Positions 26,862 through 35,211 of a stretch of DNA of 64,000 nucleotides are shown in pieces (positions within the stretch are counted from its first letter, which is position 1; each line of letters opens with the position of its first letter). Below the pieces are notes generated by a model. The model was given only the letters and a program-made list of their open reading frames with translations, searched no databases and had not been told where the DNA came from. Made by a program: the position numbers and the translations under genes. Source of the stretch: Bacteroides sp. (GTDB lineage Bacteria; Bacteroidota; Bacteroidia; Bacteroidales; Bacteroidaceae); assembly GCA_021202275.1 (NCBI GenBank), contig JAJQDI010000021.1, positions 62,001 to 126,000 on the forward strand, written 5' to 3'.

Positions 26862-26869
26862 CAAAAGTA
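26862..26869 (-). promoter_or_regulatory. -7 box for ttcA
   Basis: TACTTTTG on the minus strand matches TAnnTTTG, about 85 bp before the ttcA ATG. Confidence 0.35.
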
Positions 26870-26942
26870 ATTCAAAAGAACCATTTAAAGAAGAATTAAC
26901 ATTCTAGAATCGGCAGCAGATCGGATATTGCCAATAATTTTG

Positions 26943-26950
26943 TATATTTG
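26943..26950 (+). promoter_or_regulatory. -7 box for the TPR-NfeD-floA operon
   Basis: TATATTTG matches TAnnTTTG, 30 bp before the ATG at 26981. Confidence 0.5.
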
Positions 26951-26980
26951 AATTTCCGAATAAAAGCACTCAAAAGTTCT

Positions 26981-28411
26981 ATGAAGAGAAAATATATTTT
27001 GTTCTTTATTTTCTGTTGGGCATCGTTTCTCTTATCCGCACAAACACTGGAACAGGCACGCGCGATGTTCACCAAAGGACAATATGCCGAAGCGAAACCG
27101 GTCTTTGAGCGATATGTAAAATCGCAACCCTCCAATGCCAATTACAATTACTGGTATGGAGTGTGTTGTCTGAAAACCGGTGACGCGGTACATGCCGTGA
27201 AGCCGCTGGAGCTGGCTGTGAAAAGAAAGATACAACATGCACCTCTCTACCTGGGAGAGGCTTATAACGAAGTGTACCGGTTTGAAGAGGCCATCGAATC
27301 GTTGGAAGACTATATCGAAGCCCAGAAGAAACGCAGACAATCTGCCGGAGAGGCAGAGGCCCTTTTAAAAAAAGCAACCTTCAATCTACGTCTGCTCAAG
27401 GGAGTGGAACAGGTGATGGTGATCGACAGTTTTGTGGTCGACAAAGCCGACTTTCTCACCGCTTACAAGATCAGCGAAGAGTCCGGAAAGCTATTTACTT
27501 ATAACGACTATTTCCAGGGTGAGGAAACACAGGAAGGTACAGTATATCAGACCGAACTGGCCAATAAGATCTATTACAGTGTAAAAAGTGAAGAGGGTGT
27601 ACAACAGATCCGGACACAGAATAAGCTATTAGATGGCTGGAGCCAGCCGGTACCTCTGCCGGAGAGCATCAACAACGGATCCAATGTGAACTACCCCTTT
27701 GTGTTGACCGACGGGATCACGATCTATTTTGCCTCGGACGGTGAAGGTTCCATGGGAGGGTATGATATTTTTGTTACCCGGTTCAACAGCAACACCGATA
27801 ATTACCTGACGCCAGAAAACGTGGGGATGCCTTTCAACTCTCCTTACAACGATTATATGTTTGTGATTGATGAATTCAACAATCTGGGATGGTTTGCCTC
27901 CGACCGTTATCAGCCGGAAGACAAAGTCTGCATCTATGTATTTGTTCCGAACAGCTACAAAAAGACATACGATTATGAGAATATGGATGAAGAGGAGTTG
28001 CAACGGATCGCGCGCCTTGTATCCATAGAAGATACCTGGGACGATGAAGAAGAGGTGGAGGAGGCTAAAGAACGCCTCGCGGATGCGTTGAATACGCAAC
28101 CGAAGGAGCAGAAAGTATACGATTTTACGTTCATTATCAACGACGAAAAGACATATCACAGCTGGAACGATTTCACTTCCCAGGAAGCCCTGAAACGCTT
28201 TCGTACCTACCAGCTCTTGGAAAAGGATCTGCGGGAACAGGAAAATAAGCTTCAGCAGCAAAGAGAACAATACACCCACGCAAACAAGCAACAACAACTT
28301 CAACTCTCAGGTGCCATACTGGATCTGGAAAAACGGGTCAGACAAATGACAGAACAGCTATGGGCACAGGGCATGGAAGTACGTAATCTGGAAATCAAAA
28401 ACATAAAATAA
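26981..28411 (+). CDS. TPR / PD40-repeat envelope protein
   Basis: 476 residues from the ATG that begins the signal peptide (KYILFFIFCWASFLLSAQT); an in-frame TTG 33 bp earlier is rejected. Residues 20-130 hold TPR-like helices (ARAMFTKGQYAEAKPVFERY; NYWYGVCCLKTGDAVHAV). Residues 170-330 carry PD40 beta-propeller-like repeats (ITIYFASDGEGSMGGYDIFV, NNLGWFASDRYQPEDKVCIY). The C-terminus is an acidic region followed by a Gln-rich coiled coil. This is the layout of OmpA-less relatives of peptidoglycan-associated TPR/PD40 proteins. It sits 1 bp before the NfeD gene. Confidence 0.8.
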   Translation: MKRKYILFFIFCWASFLLSAQTLEQARAMFTKGQYAEAKPVFERYVKSQPSNANYNYWYGVCCLKTGDAVHAVKPLELAVKRKIQHAPLYLGEAYNEVYRFEEAIESLEDYIEAQKKRRQSAGEAEALLKKATFNLRLLKGVEQVMVIDSFVVDKADFLTAYKISEESGKLFTYNDYFQGEETQEGTVYQTELANKIYYSVKSEEGVQQIRTQNKLLDGWSQPVPLPESINNGSNVNYPFVLTDGITIYFASDGEGSMGGYDIFVTRFNSNTDNYLTPENVGMPFNSPYNDYMFVIDEFNNLGWFASDRYQPEDKVCIYVFVPNSYKKTYDYENMDEEELQRIARLVSIEDTWDDEEEVEEAKERLADALNTQPKEQKVYDFTFIINDEKTYHSWNDFTSQEALKRFRTYQLLEKDLREQENKLQQQREQYTHANKQQQLQLSGAILDLEKRVRQMTEQLWAQGMEVRNLEIKNIK

Positions 28412-28412
28412 C

Positions 28413-28880
28413 ATGGACATACTCATTATAGCCGGACTGATTGTAGCAGCGATCCTTTTCCTGCTTATCGAATTGTTCCTGATACAGGGAACCAGCATTG
28501 CCGGATTTATCTCTTTTTTATGTGGAACAGCCGCTGTCTGGTATGCTTTTGTATACATAGGAGTCTTCATGGGGATCATTACCCTGGTGGTAGCTCTTGC
28601 AGCCTGTGGCATTGCTATTTATTACTTCATGCGATCCAAAACCTTAGATAAGATCTCACTGAAGAAAAACATTACCTCTAAAGTGGATAAATCTGCGGAA
28701 GAGAGTGTACAGGTCGGAGACACCGGAACCACCCTCACCCGACTGGCTCTGATCGGACAAGCGGAGATCACAGGCAAAGTCGTTGAAGTGAAATCAGTCA
28801 GTGGCTTCCTGGACGAGCATACGCCTGTGGTGGTTTCACGCATAGCTGAGGGAATGATCCTTGTAGAAAAACAGAATTAA
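28413..28880 (+). CDS. NfeD-like membrane protein (short type)
   Basis: 155 residues: two or three N-terminal membrane helices (about 5-70, e.g. [20 protein letters not shown]) and a C-terminal OB-like NfeD domain ([36 protein letters not shown]). The protease domain of long NfeD proteins is absent. Short NfeD proteins are encoded next to flotillins and are thought to act with them in membrane microdomains. floA follows within 26 bp. Confidence 0.88.
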   Translation: MDILIIAGLIVAAILFLLIELFLIQGTSIAGFISFLCGTAAVWYAFVYIGVFMGIITLVVALAACGIAIYYFMRSKTLDKISLKKNITSKVDKSAEESVQVGDTGTTLTRLALIGQAEITGKVVEVKSVSGFLDEHTPVVVSRIAEGMILVEKQN

Positions 28881-28905
28881 TTTTTATAAAAAATATCATT
28901 TGATT

Positions 28906-29895
28906 ATGGATCCAATGTATTTGACCATTTTATTGGTAGCCGGGGGGATCATCCTGCTGGCCGTATTTTTTCATTATGTGCCTTTTTTCCTCTGGCTGTC
29001 AGCGAAAGTGTCCGGGGTACATATCTCTCTGGTACAGTTGTTCCTGATGCGTATCCGTAATGTGCCTCCGTATATCATTGTTCCGGCCATGATCGAAGCG
29101 CACAAAGCCGGGCTCAATACCATCACACGTGACGAACTGGAGGCGCACTACCTGGCAGGCGGACGGGTGGAAAAGGTGGTACATGCCCTTGTATCGGCTT
29201 CCAAAGCAAACATAGAACTCTCTTTCCAGATGGCTACGGCCATCGACCTGGCCGGACGAGATGTGTTTCAGGCGGTACAGATGTCGGTCAACCCCAAAGT
29301 GATCGATACTCCTCCTGTAGCCGCAGTGGCCAAAGATGGGATCCAGCTGATCGCCAAAGCGCGTGTGACCGTACGGGCCAACATCCGCCAGTTAGTAGGG
29401 GGAGCCGGAGAAGACACCATCCTGGCCCGTGTAGGAGAAGGGATTGTATCTTCCATCGGTTCTTCCGTAAACCATAAGTCGGTACTGGAAAATCCGGACT
29501 CTATCTCCAAACTGGTACTGAAGAAAGGATTAGATGCGGGAACCGCTTTTGAGATCCTGTCCATTGATATCGCGGATATTGATATCGGTAAGAACATCGG
29601 TGCCGCCCTTCAGATCGATCAGGCCAATGCCGACAAGAATATCGCGCAGGCCAAAGCGGAAGAACGCCGTGCCATGGCTGTGGCTTCCGAACAGGAAATG
29701 AAAGCCAAAGCACAGGAAGCCCGCGCAAAGGTGATCGAAGCGGAAGCGGAAGTACCCAAAGCGATGGCAGAAGCCTTCCGTAGCGGCAACCTGGGTATCA
29801 TGGACTATTACCGCATGAAAAATATCGAGGCCGATACTTCCATGCGGGAAACGATAGCCAAGCCTCCTACACATACAGGCAAGCCACTCGGATAA
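28906..29895 (+). CDS. floA: Flotillin-like protein FloA
   Basis: 329 residues from the ATG at 28906. It has an N-terminal membrane hairpin ([31 protein letters not shown]), the family stretch [21 protein letters not shown], an SPFH/PHB domain ([20 protein letters not shown]) and an Ala/Glu-rich C-terminal helix ([20 protein letters not shown]). It scaffolds membrane microdomains. Length and motifs are normal. The NfeD gene upstream is its usual partner. Confidence 0.93.
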   Translation: MDPMYLTILLVAGGIILLAVFFHYVPFFLWLSAKVSGVHISLVQLFLMRIRNVPPYIIVPAMIEAHKAGLNTITRDELEAHYLAGGRVEKVVHALVSASKANIELSFQMATAIDLAGRDVFQAVQMSVNPKVIDTPPVAAVAKDGIQLIAKARVTVRANIRQLVGGAGEDTILARVGEGIVSSIGSSVNHKSVLENPDSISKLVLKKGLDAGTAFEILSIDIADIDIGKNIGAALQIDQANADKNIAQAKAEERRAMAVASEQEMKAKAQEARAKVIEAEAEVPKAMAEAFRSGNLGIMDYYRMKNIEADTSMRETIAKPPTHTGKPLG

Positions 29896-29931
29896 TACGT
29901 ATAAAACCGTTCATCAACGAAACATCAGGGT

Positions 29932-29985
29932 TGATAAAGTTTTTAGCCGGTATCCGTATCACCGGCGATGATCCAAACTTTATCA
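29932..29985 (+). terminator. Nested hairpin between floA and the phosphorylase gene
   Basis: Outer arms TGATAAAGTTT and its perfect complement enclose a second repeat GCCGGT/ACCGGC (29946-29966). A weak T-rich tail (CTTGTTTATT) follows. It probably ends the floA transcript but could also act in the leader of the next gene. Confidence 0.5.
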
Positions 29986-30021
29986 GCCTTGTTTATTAAT
30001 AACCTTACAAAAGAAAGAGAC

Positions 30022-30900
30022 ATGAAAAAGTATTTCGCATCGTCGGAACTCATCATCAATGAAGATGGTTCTGTGTTTCATCTCCACGTCAAACCCGAAC
30101 AGCTGGCAGACAAAGTGATCCTGGTGGGTGATCCGGGCCGGGTGGCTTTAGTGGCTTCTCATTTTGAAGAGAAGGAGTGTGAGATCGAAAGCCGGGAGTT
30201 CAAGACGATCACAGGAACTTATAAAGGAAAGCGGATCACGGTGCTTTCTACGGGCATCGGTTGCGACAATGTAGATATTGTTGTGAACGAGCTGGACGCA
30301 CTGGCCAATATTGACTTCAAAACCCGGGAAGAAAAAGAAAACTTCCGGCAACTGGAGCTGGTACGGATTGGTACCTGCGGAGGACTGCAACCTTATACAC
30401 CCGTAGGTATATTTATCTGCTCGCAAAAGTCGATCGGATTCGACGGATTACTCAACTTCTACGCGGGCCGCAACGAGGCTTGTGACCTGGAATTCGAAAA
30501 AGCATTCCTTCGGCACATGGGCTGGACGGGCAATACCTGCATCTCCGCTCCGTATGTGATCGACGCCAACCCTGAATTGATAGATCGCATCGCGCAGGAC
30601 GATATGGTACGTGGGGTTACGATCGCGGCCGGCGGATTCTTTGGGCCGCAAGGCAGAGAGTTGCGTATTCCTCTGGCAGATCCGCATCAGAACGATAAGA
30701 TCGAAGCATTTGAGTACAACGGCTATCGTATTACTAACTTCGAGATGGAAAGTTCCGCGCTGGCCGGTCTGAGCAAGCTGATGGGACACAAAGCCATGAC
30801 AGTATGTATGGTGATTGCCAACCGGCTGATCAAAGAAGCCAATACCGGTTACAAGAATACGATTGATACACTTATCAAAACCGTTCTGGACAGGATCTGA
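30022..30900 (+). CDS. Nucleoside phosphorylase (uridine/purine phosphorylase family)
   Basis: 292 residues from the ATG at 30022; an in-frame ATG at 29968 lies inside the upstream hairpin and is rejected. PNP_UDP_1 features: VGDPGRVALVASHF (phosphate loop GDPGR), TVLSTGIGCDNVDIVVNEL, RIGTCGGLQ and NFEMESSALAGLSKLMGH (ribose-binding MES). It splits a nucleoside with phosphate to base and ribose-1-phosphate for salvage. The base preference, uridine or purine, is not decided. The stop overlaps the next start (TGATG). Confidence 0.9.
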   Translation: MKKYFASSELIINEDGSVFHLHVKPEQLADKVILVGDPGRVALVASHFEEKECEIESREFKTITGTYKGKRITVLSTGIGCDNVDIVVNELDALANIDFKTREEKENFRQLELVRIGTCGGLQPYTPVGIFICSQKSIGFDGLLNFYAGRNEACDLEFEKAFLRHMGWTGNTCISAPYVIDANPELIDRIAQDDMVRGVTIAAGGFFGPQGRELRIPLADPHQNDKIEAFEYNGYRITNFEMESSALAGLSKLMGHKAMTVCMVIANRLIKEANTGYKNTIDTLIKTVLDRI

Positions 30901-31406
30901 TGCTTGACTTTGTTGCTATAGATTTTGAGACGGCTACAGGCTACCCCGAAAGTGCCTGTGCCGTCGGTATTGTTACCGTAAGCTCCGGAGCGATCACAGA
31001 TGAATACCACACGCTTTTCCAGCCTCCCGAAAATGAGTATTGGCGGCAAAACATCCGGATACATGGCATTACTCCGGATATGACAGAGAAGCTCCCCGGA
31101 TTCCACGCGATCTATCCCGAAGTCCGGAAACGTCTGGAAGGTAAAGTCGTTGTTGCGCACAACGAGGTTTTTGATCGGAACGTACTGAAACGCACTATGC
31201 GCATGTACGGATTGGATTATGAGGAACTCCTCCTCTCCGACCGCTGGCAATGTACCTGCCGTATTTATCGTTCATTGGGATATCGTCCGGCCAACCTGAA
31301 GGCTTGTTGCATGCGCCAGGGCATTCCTCTGCGCCACCACGAAGCACTCTCCGACGCCAGAGGGTGTGCCATGCTTTATCTCAATTACCTGAGATCAAAA
31401 GAGTAA
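30900..31406 (+). CDS. DEDDh 3'-5' exonuclease (DnaQ-like)
   Basis: 168 residues, consisting of an exonuclease domain only. Exo I DFETA at the N-terminus (VAIDFETATG), Exo II around VAHNEVFDRNVL, and Exo III HHEALSDARG (H-x4-D) give a full catalytic set. The length suits a stand-alone proofreading or RNase T/oligoribonuclease-like enzyme, not the polymerase III epsilon subunit in complex. It is coupled to the nucleoside phosphorylase by the overlapping TGATG. Confidence 0.87.
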   Translation: MLDFVAIDFETATGYPESACAVGIVTVSSGAITDEYHTLFQPPENEYWRQNIRIHGITPDMTEKLPGFHAIYPEVRKRLEGKVVVAHNEVFDRNVLKRTMRMYGLDYEELLLSDRWQCTCRIYRSLGYRPANLKACCMRQGIPLRHHEALSDARGCAMLYLNYLRSKE

Positions 31407-31490
31407 ACAGATCTCCTCACCGGCAGATGATCGATTTATATACCCATTTCCTGATATAAAAAGGATAGCTCCTGAATCGTTTACACAGAG

Positions 31491-32233
31491 TTTTTTTGCG
31501 TTTTTTGCCTTCACGCCTTCACAGCCATAGATAAATCAGTTTAAATTAATCCCTTACAGGTGAACACAGGATGATTTTTCTGGTTTCACGTGCCTTCACA
31601 CCTTCACCATGGATCCCATTTTCAGTACACAGTACTCACTTTATAATCAACAATATACCCACACAACAGTTCTTTTCCATAGGTGCGAACAGATCCTTTT
31701 TCTATAGATTCTCATTCACCAGGTACTTTTTATTTTCTCTGATAAATTTATTTTCTTTCCTACTCTCATTCAGGATCTATAAACTTCATTTTCTGAAGAT
31801 AACACAGGACAACTAACCTTACAATGTACATTGATTACTATACAATCCTCAAAAGAATAACCACTTTGTAGGTAAACTTTAATTCAGCCCACATATGAAG
31901 GCCGATGAGTTCACAGCTGTAGGCCGATGGGCCCACATATGAGAACCGATCGGCCCACATCTGTGGACCCAACTGATCTTACCGGAAAAGATGCATAATG
32001 TAGCACAAATATATCCTTAATCCGTATAGCTAAACTACTTAATGACAATGGCATAAGAGGAGAGATCAATAGAAATAACACGTTTCACCCATCCACCCAA
32101 TCAGAACAATACCTGGTGAAGGCGTGAAGGGACAGTGAAGGCATAAAATCCAATCTGCCTTCACACCTAATCAAATCATATACAATTAATTCCATATCTA
32201 TGTGAAGGCGTGAAGGCAAGAAATGCGAAAAAA
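31491..32233. repeat. 743-bp region bounded by 33-bp inverted repeats
   Basis: Left arm 31491-31523 and right arm 32201-32233 are inverted copies matching at about 30 of 33 positions, with the core GCCTTCACGCCTTCACA identical. Related shorter words (CCTTCACACCTTCACC near 31600; GGTGAAGGCGTGAAGG near 32115) occur inside in both orientations. I see no credible gene within. The region lies between the exonuclease and mnmE promoters. It may be a remnant or non-autonomous mobile element, or a regulatory region built of repeats. Confidence 0.7.
31888..31975. repeat. Tandem array, four 22-nt units
   Basis: Four units start at 31888, 31910, 31932 and 31954, each exactly 22 nt. Each has a CACAnnTG-type near-palindrome at its left and (in the first three) CCGAT at its right. 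No spacer or CRISPR-like dyad is present. The period of two helical turns suits a protein-binding array. Confidence 0.85.
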
Positions 32234-32387
32234 TTCTAAGTAAAAGATCTCAGAATATTCCTGAGCTTTCTCTTCTTCCGGATGAAAATCCTCCTTTTGA
32301 CCTTTCTCTGACCCGAACCATCCCTTTCCTCTTTGCCCTCGTAGCAAACAATCGGACAATAATTTCTCAGGTTAAACAGGAAAAGTA

Positions 32388-32395
32388 TATCTTTG
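32388..32395 (+). promoter_or_regulatory. -7 box for mnmE
   Basis: TATCTTTG matches TAnnTTTG and lies 18 bp before the ATG at 32414. Confidence 0.55.
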
Positions 32396-32413
32396 TTTTC
32401 AAATTACAATCCT

Positions 32414-33814
32414 ATGTATCAAGATACCATTTGCGCTATAGCCACCGCTCAGGGAGGTGCCATTGGCACAATCCGTGTGTCGGGCCCTCAGGCCATCCCT
32501 GTTACCGATCGTATTTTCCATCCGTTACAAGGAAATAACGCTCTGAAAGATCGTCCTGCCTACACGCTCACTTTCGGACAGATCCGGAAAGAAGAGGAGA
32601 TCATCGATGAAGTATTGGTATCTTTGTTCCGGGCTCCACACTCCTACACCGGAGAAGACAGTACGGAGATCAGTTGCCACGGCTCTCCCTATATCCTGCA
32701 ACAGGTACTGCAACTGTTGATAGATCAGGGATGTCGCCTGGCCCAACCCGGAGAATTCACCCAACGTGCTTTTCTCAACGGGAAAATGGATCTCAGTCAG
32801 GCAGAAGCTGTGGCAGACCTGATCGCCTCTTCATCGGCAGCCACCCACCGGTTGGCAATGAATCAGATGCGCGGAGGCTTCAGTCAGGAACTTACCAGAT
32901 TGCGCGACCGGTTGCTCAGGATCACCTCGCTGGTCGAACTGGAACTTGATTTCAGTGAAGAAGATGTAGAATTTGCCGACCGGGAACAGCTCCGGCAATT
33001 GGCCGGTGAGATCCATCAGGTGATCTCCGGACTGGCCAATTCTTTCAGTGTAGGAAATGCCATCAAGAATGGCGTACCGGTAGCTATCATCGGAGAGACC
33101 AATGCGGGCAAATCTACCCTGCTCAATATGCTGCTCCGGGAAGAGAAAGCCATCGTCAGCCCCATTCCCGGTACCACGCGGGATGTGATCGAAGATACGA
33201 TCAACCTGGGCGGGATTACGTTCCGGTTCATTGATACGGCAGGCATCCGGGAGACATCGGATACCATAGAAAATCTGGGTATCGAACGTACCTTCCGCAA
33301 ACTGGAACAAGCAGAAATTGTACTGTGGGTGATCGATGCCACAGATGCAAAAAAACAGATCAGCCAGCTTGCCGGAAAGCTGAAACCTTATTGCGGGAAA
33401 AAGCAGTTGATACTCCTCCTGAATAAGTCCGACCTGGTTACAGACCCCACCTGCCGGAAAGAACTAAGTCTACTCATCGGGCAGGAGTTTCCCGAACAAC
33501 CGAACTACCTCTTTCTTTCGGCACGTGATCAAAGCCACTCGGAAGAGCTGCAAAACCACCTGATCGAAGCGGCCCATCTACCCACCCTCACACAGAACGA
33601 TGTAATTGTTACCAACGTCAGACATTACGAAGCATTATCCAAAGCGTTGTCTGCTATCGAACGGGTAGAAGAAGGATTACAGAACCAACTCTCGGGTGAT
33701 TTTCTTGCCCAGGACATACGGGAATGTATTTTCCATCTAAGTGATATAGCCGGAGAAGTGACCAATGATATGGTACTTCAGAACATCTTCGACAGTTTCT
33801 GTATCGGGAAATAG
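32414..33814 (+). CDS. mnmE: tRNA modification GTPase MnmE (TrmE)
   Basis: 466 residues from the ATG at 32414. The N-terminal folate-binding domain begins MYQDTICAIATAQGGAIG, a helical domain follows, then the Ras-like G domain: G1 GETNAGKST, G3 DTAG, G4 NKSD. The C-terminal CIGK motif is in place. With MnmG it builds the 5-carboxymethylaminomethyl group at U34 of several tRNAs. Full length and intact. No gene is cotranscribed. Confidence 0.96.
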   Translation: MYQDTICAIATAQGGAIGTIRVSGPQAIPVTDRIFHPLQGNNALKDRPAYTLTFGQIRKEEEIIDEVLVSLFRAPHSYTGEDSTEISCHGSPYILQQVLQLLIDQGCRLAQPGEFTQRAFLNGKMDLSQAEAVADLIASSSAATHRLAMNQMRGGFSQELTRLRDRLLRITSLVELELDFSEEDVEFADREQLRQLAGEIHQVISGLANSFSVGNAIKNGVPVAIIGETNAGKSTLLNMLLREEKAIVSPIPGTTRDVIEDTINLGGITFRFIDTAGIRETSDTIENLGIERTFRKLEQAEIVLWVIDATDAKKQISQLAGKLKPYCGKKQLILLLNKSDLVTDPTCRKELSLLIGQEFPEQPNYLFLSARDQSHSEELQNHLIEAAHLPTLTQNDVIVTNVRHYEALSKALSAIERVEEGLQNQLSGDFLAQDIRECIFHLSDIAGEVTNDMVLQNIFDSFCIGK

Positions 33815-34049
33815 TTTTTACATAATTTTGATTCGTGAATACAAATATAAAAAATTCTATTTGGTCAATAACAAAAGGAACAAAGTAAAAAAATTGTTTC
33901 CATTCTCCTGTCTGATGCTTTCAGATATACATTGCCGAAGAAAGCCATAAATGCCTTCGTACATCCACCAGGTTGGAATGTATATACTTCCGTTACCGAC
34001 GAAGGTAACGGTATCTCCCCGTATGAATAAGTACTTATAAAATTCTTAT

Positions 34050-34490
34050 TCAACGTGGCTCATACAACATATAAAAATTTACCGTGGCTGATGTTGTACT
34101 GGTATCTATAGAATGTATATACGTATGATTATATTGCTCCCACAATGTTGCCTTCCACACATTATTTATATAAAGGAAAAAACCATACTCTTGCGGGTTG
34201 TCCTGCAAGTCTATAAAAAATTCCAATTCTGCTTTACTACCCTGCGACACTGTTCGGGAAACGATGGCAGATCCCTGTAAAACACCGTTCTCTACCCGAT
34301 AGATCTCTTCATTATTAAAATAGACTGAGACATAATTACCCTGTCCAAGATTGGCATTTGTAAAGTTAAACGTAATCGCACAGTTCCCATCGGCCGTCAT
34401 TTCGGTACGTGCAGAAGGAATAACATCATTAGCAGCGAATGTACTTAGGAAAAAGAACATACCAAATAAAAAAGTAATCATTTTTTTCAT
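34050..34490 (-). CDS. Small secreted beta-sandwich protein of unknown function
   Basis: 146 residues from the ATG that starts the signal peptide (KKMITFLFGMFFFLSTFAAN). The mature protein is a run of predicted beta strands (NCAITFNFTNANLGQGNYVS, VYFNNEEIYRVENGV, KAELEFFIDLQDNPQEYGFF) with no catalytic motif; I do not recognise the family. A decayed partial copy lies directly upstream on the same strand (34594-34830) and aligns with its C-terminal half. It is AT-rich compared with mnmE, which suggests an accessory gene. Confidence 0.6.
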   Translation of the reverse strand: MKKMITFLFGMFFFLSTFAANDVIPSARTEMTADGNCAITFNFTNANLGQGNYVSVYFNNEEIYRVENGVLQGSAIVSRTVSQGSKAELEFFIDLQDNPQEYGFFLYINNVWKATLWEQYNHTYIHSIDTSTTSATVNFYMLYEPR

Positions 34491-34593
34491 AACTATAATT
34501 TTTAAAGTGAATAAAATTTTTCCGACTACTTGTGCCACTTATAGCAACATAATAGTCTGCATATTTTCTTACTTCTAAGTTTTTTTACACATG

Positions 34594-34830
34594 CTATTTA
34601 CCTATAGGCTCATATTCATACAATAATTGAATATTCAGTGTTGTACTTATTACATTGGTGTCGATCGTGTAGATATACCGATCATTATACTATTCACGAA
34701 GTTTAGCCCTGTACTGATTATTGATATAAAGATTGTATACATACTCAGAACCAGGCTGTACGGAAATATAGAATTCTAATTCCAGAGATTCATAGTTAGT
34801 GATTACAAAAATTTTATTTACCTCTTTTAT
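34594..34830 (-). pseudogene. Decayed tandem copy of the small secreted protein
   Basis: Reading the minus strand gives LELEFYISVQPGSEYVYNLY, then INNQYRAKLRE, a TAG at 34690-34692, then YNDRYIYTIDT and LLYEYEPIGK. This aligns with LEFFIDLQ, FLYINNVWKATLWEQYNHTY and SIDTSTTSATVNFYMLYEP of the intact neighbour. The stop replaces the Gln of WEQ, a CAG to TAG change. The N-terminal half and signal peptide are missing; an in-frame TGA precedes 34830. Confidence 0.75.
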
Positions 34831-35211
34831 TCAGACATAAATATAATTATTTTGTTAAAAACAACAGTATATTATTTTGTTAAATTAACAAATAATTCTT
34901 ATTAATCCCTATTTGGGTAACCAAACTGCAAGTTTAAGAAAATACACTTTTTATTTAGAATTCCTATTCCAAAAAACAAGAGCATCTTTATGAAGAACTT
35001 ATCATAAAATCTGACTGAAAATGTATCAATTCACCGAATGAGAAAGGATACTCTTTTTATCATTTTCTAATGATCCTGTATCCCATCTTCTTACATAAAA
35101 TTATCTGCTGATTTACAAATTGGGCACAGTCTGATCTTTATATTTATAAATATCAGACTGTATAAACAAAATAATTATGTATTTTTGTATATACTTTTAA
35201 ATTAAAAAAGA
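34831..35211. other. AT-rich intergenic region before the S41 peptidase
   Basis: About 380 bp with no credible ORF, RNA or strong repeat apart from the -7 box near its right end. It may include remains of the 5' half of the decayed secreted-protein copy. Confidence 0.5.
35180..35187 (+). promoter_or_regulatory. -7 box for the S41 peptidase
   Basis: TATTTTTG matches TAnnTTTG, 24 bp before the ATG at 35212. Confidence 0.45.

Noticed and set aside
31571..31816. 81-codon frame in the repeat region
   Set aside because: AT-rich Phe/Ser text without motif or -7 box; looks like chance.
31888..31975. CRISPR array
   Set aside because: 22-nt units are contiguous with no spacers and no cas genes are present.
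33990..34011. CCGTTACC/GGTAACGG hairpin as terminator for mnmE
   Set aside because: No T-run on either strand and imperfect extension; too weak to list.
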